A DNA stretch of 7,671 bases from Mxb001 sp044360385 (GTDB lineage: Bacteria > Actinomycetota > Actinomycetes > S36-B12), in contig JBIKKK010000097.1 of assembly GCA_044360385.1 (NCBI GenBank), positions 1 through 7,671 on the forward strand, given 5' to 3'. Below are positions 1-5,337 of the stretch, one piece after another. Within the stretch, counting starts at the first letter, position 1. Each line of letters opens with the position of its first letter. A program made the position numbers and the translations under genes. Under the pieces are notes generated by a model. The model searched no databases and was not told the DNA's origin. It worked only from the letters and a program-made list of their open reading frames with translations.

Positions 1-412
1 CAATGGCCTGGCGCTTGTCCTGGCTTTTGCGGCCAGTGGCAAGAGCGATCTCGACCTTGGCGAAGCCATCCTTGAAGTAGAGGGCCAGTGGGATCAGGGT
101 GAAGCCCTTGGCCTGGACCTTGGTCTGCATCTTGCGGATCTCATCGCGATGCAGGAGCAGTTTGCGCGCACGCCGGGGCTCGTGGTTGGTCCAGGTGCCC
201 AGGTCGTACTCGGGGATGTGGACCCCGCGCAGCCACACCTCGCCATTGTCGATCGTCGCGTAGCCATCCGTCAGGGTGGCGCGACCCGCGCGCAGTGACT
301 TGACCTCCGTGCCGGTGAGGACGATGCCCGCCTCGAAGGTGCCATCGACCTGGTAGTCATGGCGCGCCTTGCGATTCTGGGCGATGAGCTTGCGGCCCTG
401 CTCCCTGGCCAT
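1..412 (-). CDS. smpB: SsrA-binding protein SmpB (3' end cut by window edge)
   Basis: SmpB binds tmRNA (SsrA) and brings it to stalled ribosomes for trans-translation in the cytoplasm. The visible 137 residues show the family landmarks: an N-terminal IAQNRKARHDY segment (residues 10-20), FEAGIVLTGTEVKSLRAG (about 26-43) of the OB-fold core, and the start of the basic C-terminal tail, GRKSQDKR (127-134), which in the family reaches the decoding centre. Known SmpB proteins are about 155-160 residues, so roughly 20 residues are missing to the left. The ATG at 412-410 is chosen because it sits just 2 nt after the ftsX stop and gives the standard N-terminus. There is no clear Shine-Dalgarno, so translation is probably coupled to ftsX. 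The prfB-ftsE-ftsX-smpB order is typical of actinobacteria and groups two translation-quality genes with a division module. Confidence 0.96.
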   Translation of the reverse strand, partial: MAREQGRKLIAQNRKARHDYQVDGTFEAGIVLTGTEVKSLRAGRATLTDGYATIDNGEVWLRGVHIPEYDLGTWTNHEPRRARKLLLHRDEIRKMQTKVQAKGFTLIPLALYFKDGFAKVEIALATGRKSQDKRQAI

Positions 413-414
413 GG

Positions 415-1323
415 CTAGACGCGCAGGTACTTGCGCAAGGTGAGGAAGGCCGCCAAGCAGGCGAGAGCGATGCCCGTGACGTAGAGAATCGGCGCGATTG
501 ATGCCACCGCATCCCAGCCGACGAAGGCGGTGAACTGGAAGGCCGGCGCGAGGACTCGGTCGACGACGAAGGCCTTGACCAGGATGAGGCCGCCTGTGGC
601 CAGCGTGGCTCCAATAGCCGCGGCGATCGCCGCCTCGAGGAGGAAGGGCAGTTGGATGTAGAAGTTTGAGGCGCCCACCAGGCGCATGATGCCGGTCTCG
701 CGGCGCCTGCTGAAGGCGGCGATGCGCATGGTGTTGACGATGAGGAGCACGGTCACGATGAGCATTGCGATGGCGATGACGAGCGCAATGGCCTGGAGAC
801 CGCCGAGGAGCTGGAAGAAGCGCTCGAGGAACTGGCGCTGGTCATTGACCTGCTCCACACCTGGACGCCCCTCGAAGGCCGAAGCCACGACGTCGTACTT
901 CGTGGGATCGGAGAGCTTGACGCGGAAGGACTCGGGCAGAGCATCGACGGTCACGCTGTCGACGATCGGCGAATTGCGGTACTGCAGGATGAAGCGCTCG
1001 TAGGCCTCCTGCTGGGTCTCGAAGAAGATCTCCTGCACCAGCGGCTTCAGCGACTCGAGGTCAGCCTCGATCTGCGCCTTCTGTGCCTCCGAGACCTTGC
1101 CTCCAGCGCACGAGGCGGTCTCGGAGTTGTCGTTGCAGAGGAAGATGGAGACCTCGACCTTGTCGAACCAGAAGTCCTTCATGGTGTCGACCTGGGCGCG
1201 CACGAGGAGGGCCACTCCGAAGAGCGCAAGCGACACACCGACCGTGATGATGACGGCGATGGTCATCGTGAGATTGCGTCGCAGGCCGTTGCCGACCTCG
1301 CTGAGGACGAATCGAGCGCGCAT
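415..1323 (-). CDS. ftsX: Cell division protein FtsX (ABC-type permease subunit)
   Basis: FtsX is the membrane half of the FtsEX complex. It couples FtsE ATP hydrolysis to activation of peptidoglycan hydrolases outside the cell at the division site. The 302-residue product has the expected four-helix layout: TM1 about 20-41, a large extracellular domain about 42-175, TM2 about 176-198, TM3 about 224-250 and TM4 about 272-296. The cytosolic loop SRRRETGIMRLVGAS (205-219) is the conserved FtsE-contacting region of FtsX/MacB-type permeases. The extracellular domain starts with two cysteines (C63 and C72), which could form a disulfide. The ATG at 1323 is preceded by GAGG with 5-nt spacing, lying over the end of ftsE, and the ftsE stop is 2 nt away. 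That implies co-transcription and coupled translation. In actinobacteria the known extracellular partner is typically an NlpC/P60 hydrolase (RipC in mycobacteria), and none is encoded here. Confidence 0.96.
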   Translation of the reverse strand: MRARFVLSEVGNGLRRNLTMTIAVIITVGVSLALFGVALLVRAQVDTMKDFWFDKVEVSIFLCNDNSETASCAGGKVSEAQKAQIEADLESLKPLVQEIFFETQQEAYERFILQYRNSPIVDSVTVDALPESFRVKLSDPTKYDVVASAFEGRPGVEQVNDQRQFLERFFQLLGGLQAIALVIAIAMLIVTVLLIVNTMRIAAFSRRRETGIMRLVGASNFYIQLPFLLEAAIAAAIGATLATGGLILVKAFVVDRVLAPAFQFTAFVGWDAVASIAPILYVTGIALACLAAFLTLRKYLRV

Positions 1324-1325
1324 GA

Positions 1326-2015
1326 CTACCTCGAGTATCCGTAGACACCGCGCGACTGGTCGCGCACCAGGTGGCCCTGCTCCAGCTCGATAACTCTCTT
1401 GCGCATCTGATCGACGATCGCGACGTCGTGAGTGGCCATGACGACCGTGGTCCCGGTGCGATTGATGCGATCGAGGAGCTTCATGATGCCCTCGGACGTG
1501 ACCGGATCGAGGTTGCCGGTGGGCTCATCGGCGATGAGGATGGCCGGCTTGTTGACGAAGGCCCGCGCGATCGCCACGCGCTGCTGCTCGCCACCCGACA
1601 GCTCATCCGGCATCCTCTGCTCCTTGCCTTCGAGACCGACCAGGTCGAGCACCTCGGGCACGATGCGCTCCACCTGACTGCGTGACTTGCCAATGACCTC
1701 AAGGGCGAAGGCGACATTGTCGAAGACAGTCTTGTTGGGCAGGAGACGGAAATCCTGGAAGACCGTGCCGATGCGCCGACGCAACTGCGGAACCTTCCAG
1801 TTGGAGAGGCGACTGAGATCCTTGCCGGCGACCCACACGCGGCCCTCGGTGGGCGACTCTTCCTTGAGGACCAGTCGGAGAAACGTCGACTTGCCCGATC
1901 CTGAGGCGCCCACGAGGAAGACGAACTCCCCCTTCTCGACCTCGAGGGAGACATCCTCCAGGGCAGGGCGCGCTTGGGTGGGGTACAGCTTGGTGACGTT
2001 CTCGAACAGGATCAC
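1326..2015 (-). CDS. ftsE: Cell division ATP-binding protein FtsE
   Basis: FtsE is the cytoplasmic ATPase of FtsEX. All ABC signatures are visible: Walker A GASGSGKS (36-43), Q-loop at Q87 (VFQDFRLL), signature LSGGEQQR (139-146), Walker B ILIADE (159-164) with catalytic E164, D-loop at about L169-D170, and switch H196 (ATHD). VFQDFRLLPNKTVFDNV is characteristic of FtsE rather than generic exporters. The frame stays open 72 codons further upstream, to 2231, but that part overlaps the neighbouring gene and reads as low-complexity sequence. The GTG at 2015-2013 gives MILFENVTKLYP, the normal FtsE N-terminus, and a 229-residue product, the usual family length. No Shine-Dalgarno precedes the GTG. 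Instead a TACACT element ends 6 nt before it, suggesting a leaderless transcript that also carries ftsX and smpB. Confidence 0.97.
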   Translation of the reverse strand: MILFENVTKLYPTQARPALEDVSLEVEKGEFVFLVGASGSGKSTFLRLVLKEESPTEGRVWVAGKDLSRLSNWKVPQLRRRIGTVFQDFRLLPNKTVFDNVAFALEVIGKSRSQVERIVPEVLDLVGLEGKEQRMPDELSGGEQQRVAIARAFVNKPAILIADEPTGNLDPVTSEGIMKLLDRINRTGTTVVMATHDVAIVDQMRKRVIELEQGHLVRDQSRGVYGYSR

Positions 2016-2021
2016 CCGTCG

Positions 2022-2027
2022 AGTGTA
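2022..2027 (-). promoter_or_regulatory. Putative -10 element for leaderless ftsE transcript
   Basis: TACACT on the minus strand fits the actinobacterial TANNNT -10 consensus. Six bases (CGACGG, 2021-2016) separate it from the G of the GTG start of ftsE, so transcription would start at the start codon itself. No Shine-Dalgarno lies in between. No good -35 hexamer was found at 16-18 bp spacing, which is common for leaderless actinobacterial promoters. This is inference from spacing and motif only. Confidence 0.5.
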
Positions 2028-2056
2028 GGCGGTGGCGTCTCGGTTGCCCGAATTAC

Positions 2057-2085
2057 GGGGAATCGCTCGGCGAGCCCCCCCGGGG
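2057..2085 (-). terminator. Possible weak GC hairpin after the small membrane gene
   Basis: Just after the stop of the small membrane gene, the minus-strand transcript contains CCCC followed by seven G, then the short inverted repeat GCTC-GCC-GAGC, then CCCC. The G-run could pair with the distal C-run to enclose the inner repeat. There is no U-tract, so this is not a canonical intrinsic terminator. It may only slow polymerase, or mean nothing beyond GC richness. The remaining bases of the ftsE upstream gap (2016-2056) hold the -10 candidate and nothing else recognisable. Confidence 0.22.
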
Positions 2086-2089
2086 ACGG

Positions 2090-2326
2090 CTAGTTCGGGA
2101 TGATCGTGACGCGCTGGGCGCGCAGCGCCATGATGAGCGCCACGATCCACCCGATGATGGTCCATCCGAGCAGCAGATTGACCCAGAAGACAGCCCAGTG
2201 AGGCACATCGCGCACCGCAGCGATGCACCACGGGAGCATGTAGCCCGCCGTGACAATCGCGACGACAACGGAGACGACCTTGGTGGTCGTCCAGGACCGG
2301 GACTCCGGCTCAACCGAGTAAGACAT
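2090..2326 (-). CDS. Small two-helix membrane protein, superinfection immunity protein family-like
   Basis: This 78-residue protein has a short polar N-terminus (1-16), a first hydrophobic helix (about 17-37), a short loop with R39-D40, and a second helix (about 46-68) ending in a basic LRAQR tail. The second half, with NLLLGWTIIGWIVALIMAL at 50-68, matches the hallmark N-x-LLGWTxIGWIxALIxAL pattern of the superinfection immunity protein family (Pfam Imm_superinfect). That family is named for the phage T4 Imm protein, which blocks DNA entry by later phages. Most chromosomal members have no tested function, so an anti-phage role here is not shown. The gene starts with ATG 14 nt after the prfB stop. 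A TAGCCT element ends exactly 6 nt before the ATG and no Shine-Dalgarno is evident, so it may be leaderless. Other actinobacteria also place small membrane proteins between prfB and ftsE, for example two in M. tuberculosis. Confidence 0.85.
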   Translation of the reverse strand: MSYSVEPESRSWTTTKVVSVVVAIVTAGYMLPWCIAAVRDVPHWAVFWVNLLLGWTIIGWIVALIMALRAQRVTIIPN

Positions 2327-2332
2327 GCGCGC

Positions 2333-2338
2333 AGGCTA
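2333..2338 (-). promoter_or_regulatory. Putative -10 element for leaderless transcript of the small membrane gene
   Basis: TAGCCT on the minus strand fits TANNNT and is followed by exactly six bases (GCGCGC) and then the ATG at 2326. This is the same geometry as the candidate in front of ftsE. It lies in the 14-nt gap after the prfB stop. No convincing -35 hexamer is visible, and no Shine-Dalgarno. The motif is short and could occur by chance. Confidence 0.4.
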
Positions 2339-2340
2339 CC

Positions 2341-3453
2341 TCAGGCACGCACGTCTTGGGTGCGACGCCACCGAATACCCGACTCAATGAAGTCGTCGAT
2401 CTCACCGTCGAGCACGGCCGAAGTATTGCCGGTCTCGTGCTCGGTGCGCAGGTCCTTGACCATCTGATACGGATGTAGGACATATGACCGCATCTGCGTG
2501 CCCCAGGACCCGGCCGAGTCTCCCTTAAGGGCATCCATCTTCTCTCGCTCCTCGCGCCGACGGACCTCGAGCAGTCGCGACTGGAGCACGCGCAGGGCCG
2601 CTGCGCGATTCTGGATCTGGGACTTCTCGTTCTGGCACGAGACGACGATGCCCGTGGGCAGGTGGGTGATGCGTACGGCCGAGTCTGTCGTGTTGACGCT
2701 CTGCCCGCCCGGGCCACTCGACCGAAAGACATCGATGCGGATGTCGGCCTCGGGGATGTCGATGTGATCCGTCTGCTCCGTCACCGGGAGCACTTCGACC
2801 GCCGCGAAGGATGTCTGCCGACGGCCCTGGTTGTCGAAGGGCGAGATGCGGACTAGGCGATGGGTGCCTTGCTCGATGGAGAGCGTGCCGTAGGCGTACG
2901 GCACCTTCACCGCGAATGTCGCGGACTTGATGCCTGCCTCTTCGGCGTATGACGTGTCGTAGACCTCGAAAGGCCAGCCGTGACGTTCGCAGTAGCGCGT
3001 GTAGAGCCGCAGCAGCATCTCGGCCCAATCGGCCGCATCGACGCCACCCGCCTCGGATCGAATCGTGACGAGCGCCTCGCGAGCGTCGTACTCGCCCGAC
3101 AGAAGCGTGCGCACCTCCATCTCGGAGATGTCACGGCGCAGGCCGTCGAGCTCTCGCTCGGCCTCGCTCCAGGAATCGGAGTCGTCTTCGCTCGCCGCGA
3201 GCTCGACCAGCACGACAAGGTCGTCGAGTCGGCGGCGCAATCCCTCGATGCGTCGGATGTCACCCTGGGCCAGTGAGAGCTGCGAGGTGATGCGCTGGGC
3301 GTTGGCCTGGTCGTCCCAGAGGTCAGGTGCCGATGCCTGGGCCTCGAGGTCCGCCGCCTTGGCCTTCAGCCCGGGGACGTCGAGGACCTGCTCAATACCG
3401 GCGAGCGTCTGCTCGAGGCTGGCGAGGGTGTCGCTGATATCGGGGATGGCCAC
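2341..3453 (-). CDS. prfB: Peptide chain release factor 2 (RF2)
   Basis: RF2 reads UGA and UAA stop codons and triggers release of the finished peptide on the ribosome. The 370-residue product has an N-terminal coiled-coil domain (about 1-110), the RF2-specific SPF codon-reading tripeptide (204-206, in RISPFDNQGRRQTSF) and the catalytic GGQ (249-251) in SGPGGQSVNTTDSAV. The SPF-to-GGQ distance of 45 residues equals that of E. coli RF2. The frame is also open from a TTG at 3462, but the GTG at 3453-3451 is preferred: it gives MAIPDIS, matching the MAxxDIS-type start of actinobacterial RF2. The TTG would have the only AGG-like element immediately next to it. No in-frame UGA near codon 25 is present, so the autoregulatory +1 frameshift known from many other bacteria is absent. 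The cupin gene ends 30 nt upstream. Confidence 0.96.
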   Translation of the reverse strand: MAIPDISDTLASLEQTLAGIEQVLDVPGLKAKAADLEAQASAPDLWDDQANAQRITSQLSLAQGDIRRIEGLRRRLDDLVVLVELAASEDDSDSWSEAERELDGLRRDISEMEVRTLLSGEYDAREALVTIRSEAGGVDAADWAEMLLRLYTRYCERHGWPFEVYDTSYAEEAGIKSATFAVKVPYAYGTLSIEQGTHRLVRISPFDNQGRRQTSFAAVEVLPVTEQTDHIDIPEADIRIDVFRSSGPGGQSVNTTDSAVRITHLPTGIVVSCQNEKSQIQNRAAALRVLQSRLLEVRRREEREKMDALKGDSAGSWGTQMRSYVLHPYQMVKDLRTEHETGNTSAVLDGEIDDFIESGIRWRRTQDVRA

Positions 3454-3461
3454 GGCAGGCA

Positions 3462-3467
3462 AGCCTA
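3462..3467 (-). promoter_or_regulatory. Putative -10 element for prfB
   Basis: TAGGCT on the minus strand fits TANNNT and ends 8 nt before the preferred GTG start of prfB. A transcript would therefore have a 5' leader of at most one or two bases. It lies in the 30-nt gap between the cupin stop and prfB, where the pilus operon gives way to the housekeeping block and an independent promoter would be expected. No strong -35 was found. Spacing is 2 nt longer than in the two downstream candidates. Confidence 0.35.
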
Positions 3468-3483
3468 CGTGTGCCCGTGAAGG

Positions 3484-3834
3484 TCAGTCCTCGCGGTGGG
3501 CGGCCTCAGGGGTGAAGGCCGGCAAGCAGACCGCGATGTACGCCGCACCCTCAGGCGTGCGGTAGCGAATCCGCTCCCCAGCCCGCGTGATCACGGCCTG
3601 TCCGGCGGACACGCGGACCTCTCCATCGGCCGTGTCGATGAGCAGCGCGCCCTCGAGCACGACCGTGAACTCATCGAAGTCGGGGGTTTGGAAGGGCTCG
3701 TCCCAGCCGGCGGGGGCGCGCATATGCGCGATCGAGACCGCGGAGTCGCCCGAGGCGACCCGGCCGACGTACTCGTCGATGGTCTTGCCGCCGGGCACGG
3801 GGATGCGCACGGGTGCGTCGATGATCTTGGCCAT
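3484..3834 (-). CDS. Single-domain cupin protein, function unknown
   Basis: A 116-residue protein with one small beta-barrel (cupin) fold. TPDFDEFTVVLEG (50-62) keeps the E(X)6G half of cupin motif 1, and G78 through G86 correspond to motif 2. It belongs to a recognisable group of small bacterial cupins that share EYVGRV near the N-terminus, a QTPxFDE core and a TPEGAAYIAVCLPAF stretch near the C-terminus. The histidines that normally bind metal are not in place: the HxH of motif 1 reads Q-T-P (49-51), and the motif 2 position has no His. A classical His-bound metal enzyme is therefore unlikely. A sensor, binding protein or non-canonical site is possible. The ATG is preceded by AAGGAG with a 4-nt spacer, just 14 nt after the tadG-like stop, so it is probably transcribed with the pilus genes. 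Any link to pilus function is unproven. Confidence 0.85.
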   Translation of the reverse strand: MAKIIDAPVRIPVPGGKTIDEYVGRVASGDSAVSIAHMRAPAGWDEPFQTPDFDEFTVVLEGALLIDTADGEVRVSAGQAVITRAGERIRYRTPEGAAYIAVCLPAFTPEAAHRED

Positions 3835-3838
3835 GGGG

Positions 3839-3844
3839 CTCCTT
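3839..3844 (-). promoter_or_regulatory. Strong ribosome binding site of the cupin gene
   Basis: AAGGAG on the minus strand, 4 nt (CCCC) before the ATG. It begins 4 nt after the TGA of the tadG-like gene. This gives the cupin gene its own efficient initiation, unlike the overlapping pseudopilin genes before it. Confidence 0.7.
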
Positions 3845-3848
3845 CGCG

Positions 3849-4280
3849 TCAGCGCGCCGGACGATAGCTGAGCACGGCGCCCGCCTCGACAGTGAGGTCG
3901 TAGGCACCCGAGGGAGTGAGCCAGCCGGAGAAGGGTGGTCGCACACGATCGGTCATGGACACGAGGACGACGTCGTCACGCAGGGAGACGCCCCTGAGAC
4001 GGCCATCGCCTGGGTCGCGCCGTACGTGACGCTCCACCGCCGCACGAATTCCCCTTGGATCGAGGCGGATGCGCGGGGAAGCGCCATCGGCGTAATAGGC
4101 GCCGAGGTCGATCGCCTGGGCTCCGGCGAGGGCAGCCGCATCCGCCTGCGCTTGCAGGGCGCGGCGAGCCAGGAAGACACTGGAGGCGTCGACCACGACC
4201 GCGAGCGCCAGGATGCAGATGACGATGAAGCCGAGGCTAAGCACGAGGATGCTTCCGTCGTCCCTGGAGCGCCGCGTCAT
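3849..4280 (-). CDS. TadG-like pilus assembly protein (short form)
   Basis: This 143-residue protein starts with a charged RRSRDDG segment, then one hydrophobic helix (about 12-33), then SVFLARRALQAQADAAALAGAQA (34-56). That Ala-rich amphipathic stretch with AxADAAALAGA is diagnostic of TadE/TadG-like Flp pilus-assembly proteins (Pfam Tad family). The rest (57-143) is a small, probably extracytoplasmic domain. Full-length TadG proteins of proteobacteria are much longer and carry a von Willebrand-like domain, which is absent here. Such short forms are usual in actinobacterial tad clusters. A DDG/SILVLSL junction at G9 resembles a prepilin cleavage site but lacks Glu at +5, so processing is uncertain. 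Its ATG overlaps the stop of the preceding tadE-like gene in ATGA (4280-4277), implying coupled translation. Confidence 0.85.
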   Translation of the reverse strand: MTRRSRDDGSILVLSLGFIVICILALAVVVDASSVFLARRALQAQADAAALAGAQAIDLGAYYADGASPRIRLDPRGIRAAVERHVRRDPGDGRLRGVSLRDDVVLVSMTDRVRPPFSGWLTPSGAYDLTVEAGAVLSYRPAR

Positions 4281-4726
4281 GGCGCATCCCGGTAGTCATC
4301 GATCACGGCCAGATGCTCGGCACTCACGGGCACCGCTCCCACCGTCGAGTCGGCGAGGGAGTCGGGCAGGAAGGGCAGTCGGACGCGGGTGCTCACGCTG
4401 ACGCGGATCGTGGAGCCGGGCGCGAGGCATGATCCGTCGCAGTCGATCCGGAGCTCGTCGCCGCGCAGGTTCACTCCCTGATCGGAGAGCGCGACGCGCG
4501 TGGCCATCCGCGCCGCAGAGCGCGCCTCGGCCACACTGTCCGCCTGTGTGAAGGCACGGGCCGACTCGCGTGCCGCCTGCGTGACGGCGTAGGCAGCCGA
4601 CTGCACGCTCATGGCCGCGATCACGGCGTACACGATCGGCACGATGACCAGGACGACGAGCACGACGAATTCCACTACCGCGGCGCCCTCGTCACGACGC
4701 AGGGATCGGATCAGGCGATTCTTCAT
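4277..4726 (-). CDS. TadE-family pseudopilin (second copy)
   Basis: A 149-residue TadE-like protein. The N-terminus has a basic leader (LIRSLRRDEG), a class IV prepilin-like cleavage context G14/AAVVE with Glu19 at +5, and a long hydrophobic helix (about 17-40). TadE and TadF in Aggregatibacter are known pseudopilins processed by the prepilin peptidase TadV, and they help assemble Flp pili in the cell envelope. The region after the helix is Ala-rich and amphipathic (about 44-80). It is followed by a C96-x3-C100 pair in IDCDGSCLAPGS, a feature recalled from actinobacterial TadE proteins, which could close a small disulfide loop outside the cell. ATG start, with GGGGAG upstream at about 5-nt spacing and a 4-nt ATGA overlap with the preceding tadE. 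By position it may play the TadF role, but sequence alone does not separate the two. Confidence 0.88.
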   Translation of the reverse strand: MKNRLIRSLRRDEGAAVVEFVVLVVLVIVPIVYAVIAAMSVQSAAYAVTQAARESARAFTQADSVAEARSAARMATRVALSDQGVNLRGDELRIDCDGSCLAPGSTIRVSVSTRVRLPFLPDSLADSTVGAVPVSAEHLAVIDDYRDAP

Positions 4727-5112
4727 GACTGCTCCCCGATGGCGTGTCCATCGACCGTGAGGGCCGTGGGGCCGAGAGTGCCGAGGAGAGGGAGCCGCGC
4801 GGTGACACGCACGCGCACGACCTCGACACCGTCGAGCCGCTCGCGCGACGCGACAATGTCCTGCGCAGCATCCCCGCCCAGGGCATTGGCGAGGACCTCG
4901 CGCGTGCGCATCTCCGCGATGCGCAGACCCGACCCCGCCAGGGCTCCGGCACGCGCACCTTCAGCGGCAGCCGCGGTGAGGGTCGACCTCACGTGCAGTG
5001 CCAGCGTCACCTGGAGGACCGCGAGCGCGACAAGCAGGAGCAGCGGTGTGACGAGTGCGAACTCCACCACGGCGCTCCCACGGTCCTCCCGGAGGCGAGT
5101 CCGAAGGGTCAC
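4723..5112 (-). CDS. TadE-family pseudopilin (first copy)
   Basis: A 129-residue protein with the textbook TadE N-terminus: a basic leader (TLRTRLREDRG), then a predicted prepilin peptidase site G12/SAVVE with Glu17 at +5. VEFALVTPLLLLVALAVLQ follows, beginning the single transmembrane helix (about 15-40). The remainder (about 41-129) is an Ala-rich stalk followed by a short beta-rich domain, probably outside the membrane. The start is GTG at 5112-5110, chosen because it forms a GTGA overlap with the pilin stop and gives the normal leader length. No good Shine-Dalgarno is present, so initiation is likely coupled to translation of the pilin gene. It shares only the N-terminal helix pattern with the next TadE-like protein, so the two are diverged rather than recent copies. 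Confidence 0.9.
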   Translation of the reverse strand: MTLRTRLREDRGSAVVEFALVTPLLLLVALAVLQVTLALHVRSTLTAAAAEGARAGALAGSGLRIAEMRTREVLANALGGDAAQDIVASRERLDGVEVVRVRVTARLPLLGTLGPTALTVDGHAIGEQS

Positions 5113-5297
5113 GGCCCGGAGACGCTGTTGATCGCGCGATCGAGGACGCTGGTGAGGGCGTCGTCAGCGACAAGCCACAGGGCCGTGACGAGGCCCGCGG
5201 TCATGACGGCCACGAGGACCCAGCCGGGAACATCTCCACGGTCACTCGTGGTGAGACGCACAATGAGTCGTGCGTAGGAATGGCGCAGGTATGACAT
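5109..5297 (-). CDS. Small Flp-like pilin subunit, divergent
   Basis: A 62-residue product starting at ATG 5297. It has a basic N-terminus (MSYLRHSYARLIVRL), then TSDRGDVPGW, a hydrophobic helix about 26-44 (VLVAVMTAGLVTALWLVAD) and a short tail ending NSVSGP. Length, charge pattern and position between tadC and tadE are those of Flp major pilins, which polymerise into the pilus after cleavage by the prepilin peptidase. The likely cleavage is G21/D22, but +5 is Trp26 rather than the conserved Glu. I recall the RGDVPGWV-x-MTAGLV pattern from other actinobacterial tad loci. The frame is open far upstream, to 5855, but that part overlaps tadC and is a shadow. AAAGGAG 6 nt before the ATG decides the start and is the strongest Shine-Dalgarno in the window, fitting an abundant structural protein. 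Confidence 0.83.
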   Translation of the reverse strand: MSYLRHSYARLIVRLTTSDRGDVPGWVLVAVMTAGLVTALWLVADDALTSVLDRAINSVSGP

Positions 5298-5303
5298 GAC
5301 TTG

Positions 5304-5310
5304 CTCCTTT
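5304..5310 (-). promoter_or_regulatory. Strong ribosome binding site of the pilin gene
   Basis: AAAGGAG on the minus strand with a 6-nt spacer to the ATG at 5297. It sits at the end of a 40-nt gap (5298-5337) after the tadC stop. The leader is rich in C and A (AATTCACAACACAACC) and poor in G, so it should be unstructured and favour high translation. This fits the pilin being needed in excess over the assembly proteins. Confidence 0.8.
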
Positions 5311-5337
5311 GGTTGTGTTGTGAATTGCTGCGAGGAA

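Noticed and set aside
2057..2085. A true intrinsic terminator after the small membrane gene
   Set aside because: G-run and C-run pairing is possible but no U-tract follows, so I list it only as a weak structure and not as a confirmed terminator.
2016..2231. 72-codon open extension upstream of ftsE in the same frame
   Set aside because: It overlaps the small membrane gene, reads as Arg/Ala/His-rich low-complexity sequence, and would add residues absent from the FtsE family, which starts at MILFENV.
2525..3028. Minus-strand 167-codon frame inside prfB
   Set aside because: It is out of frame with prfB and His/Arg-rich, while prfB carries the SPF and GGQ motifs across the same bases.
4744..5277. 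Plus-strand 177-codon open frame opposite tadE and the pilin
   Set aside because: Arg/His/Ser-rich with no recognisable domain, and antisense to two clear Tad genes. Long antisense frames are expected at this GC content.
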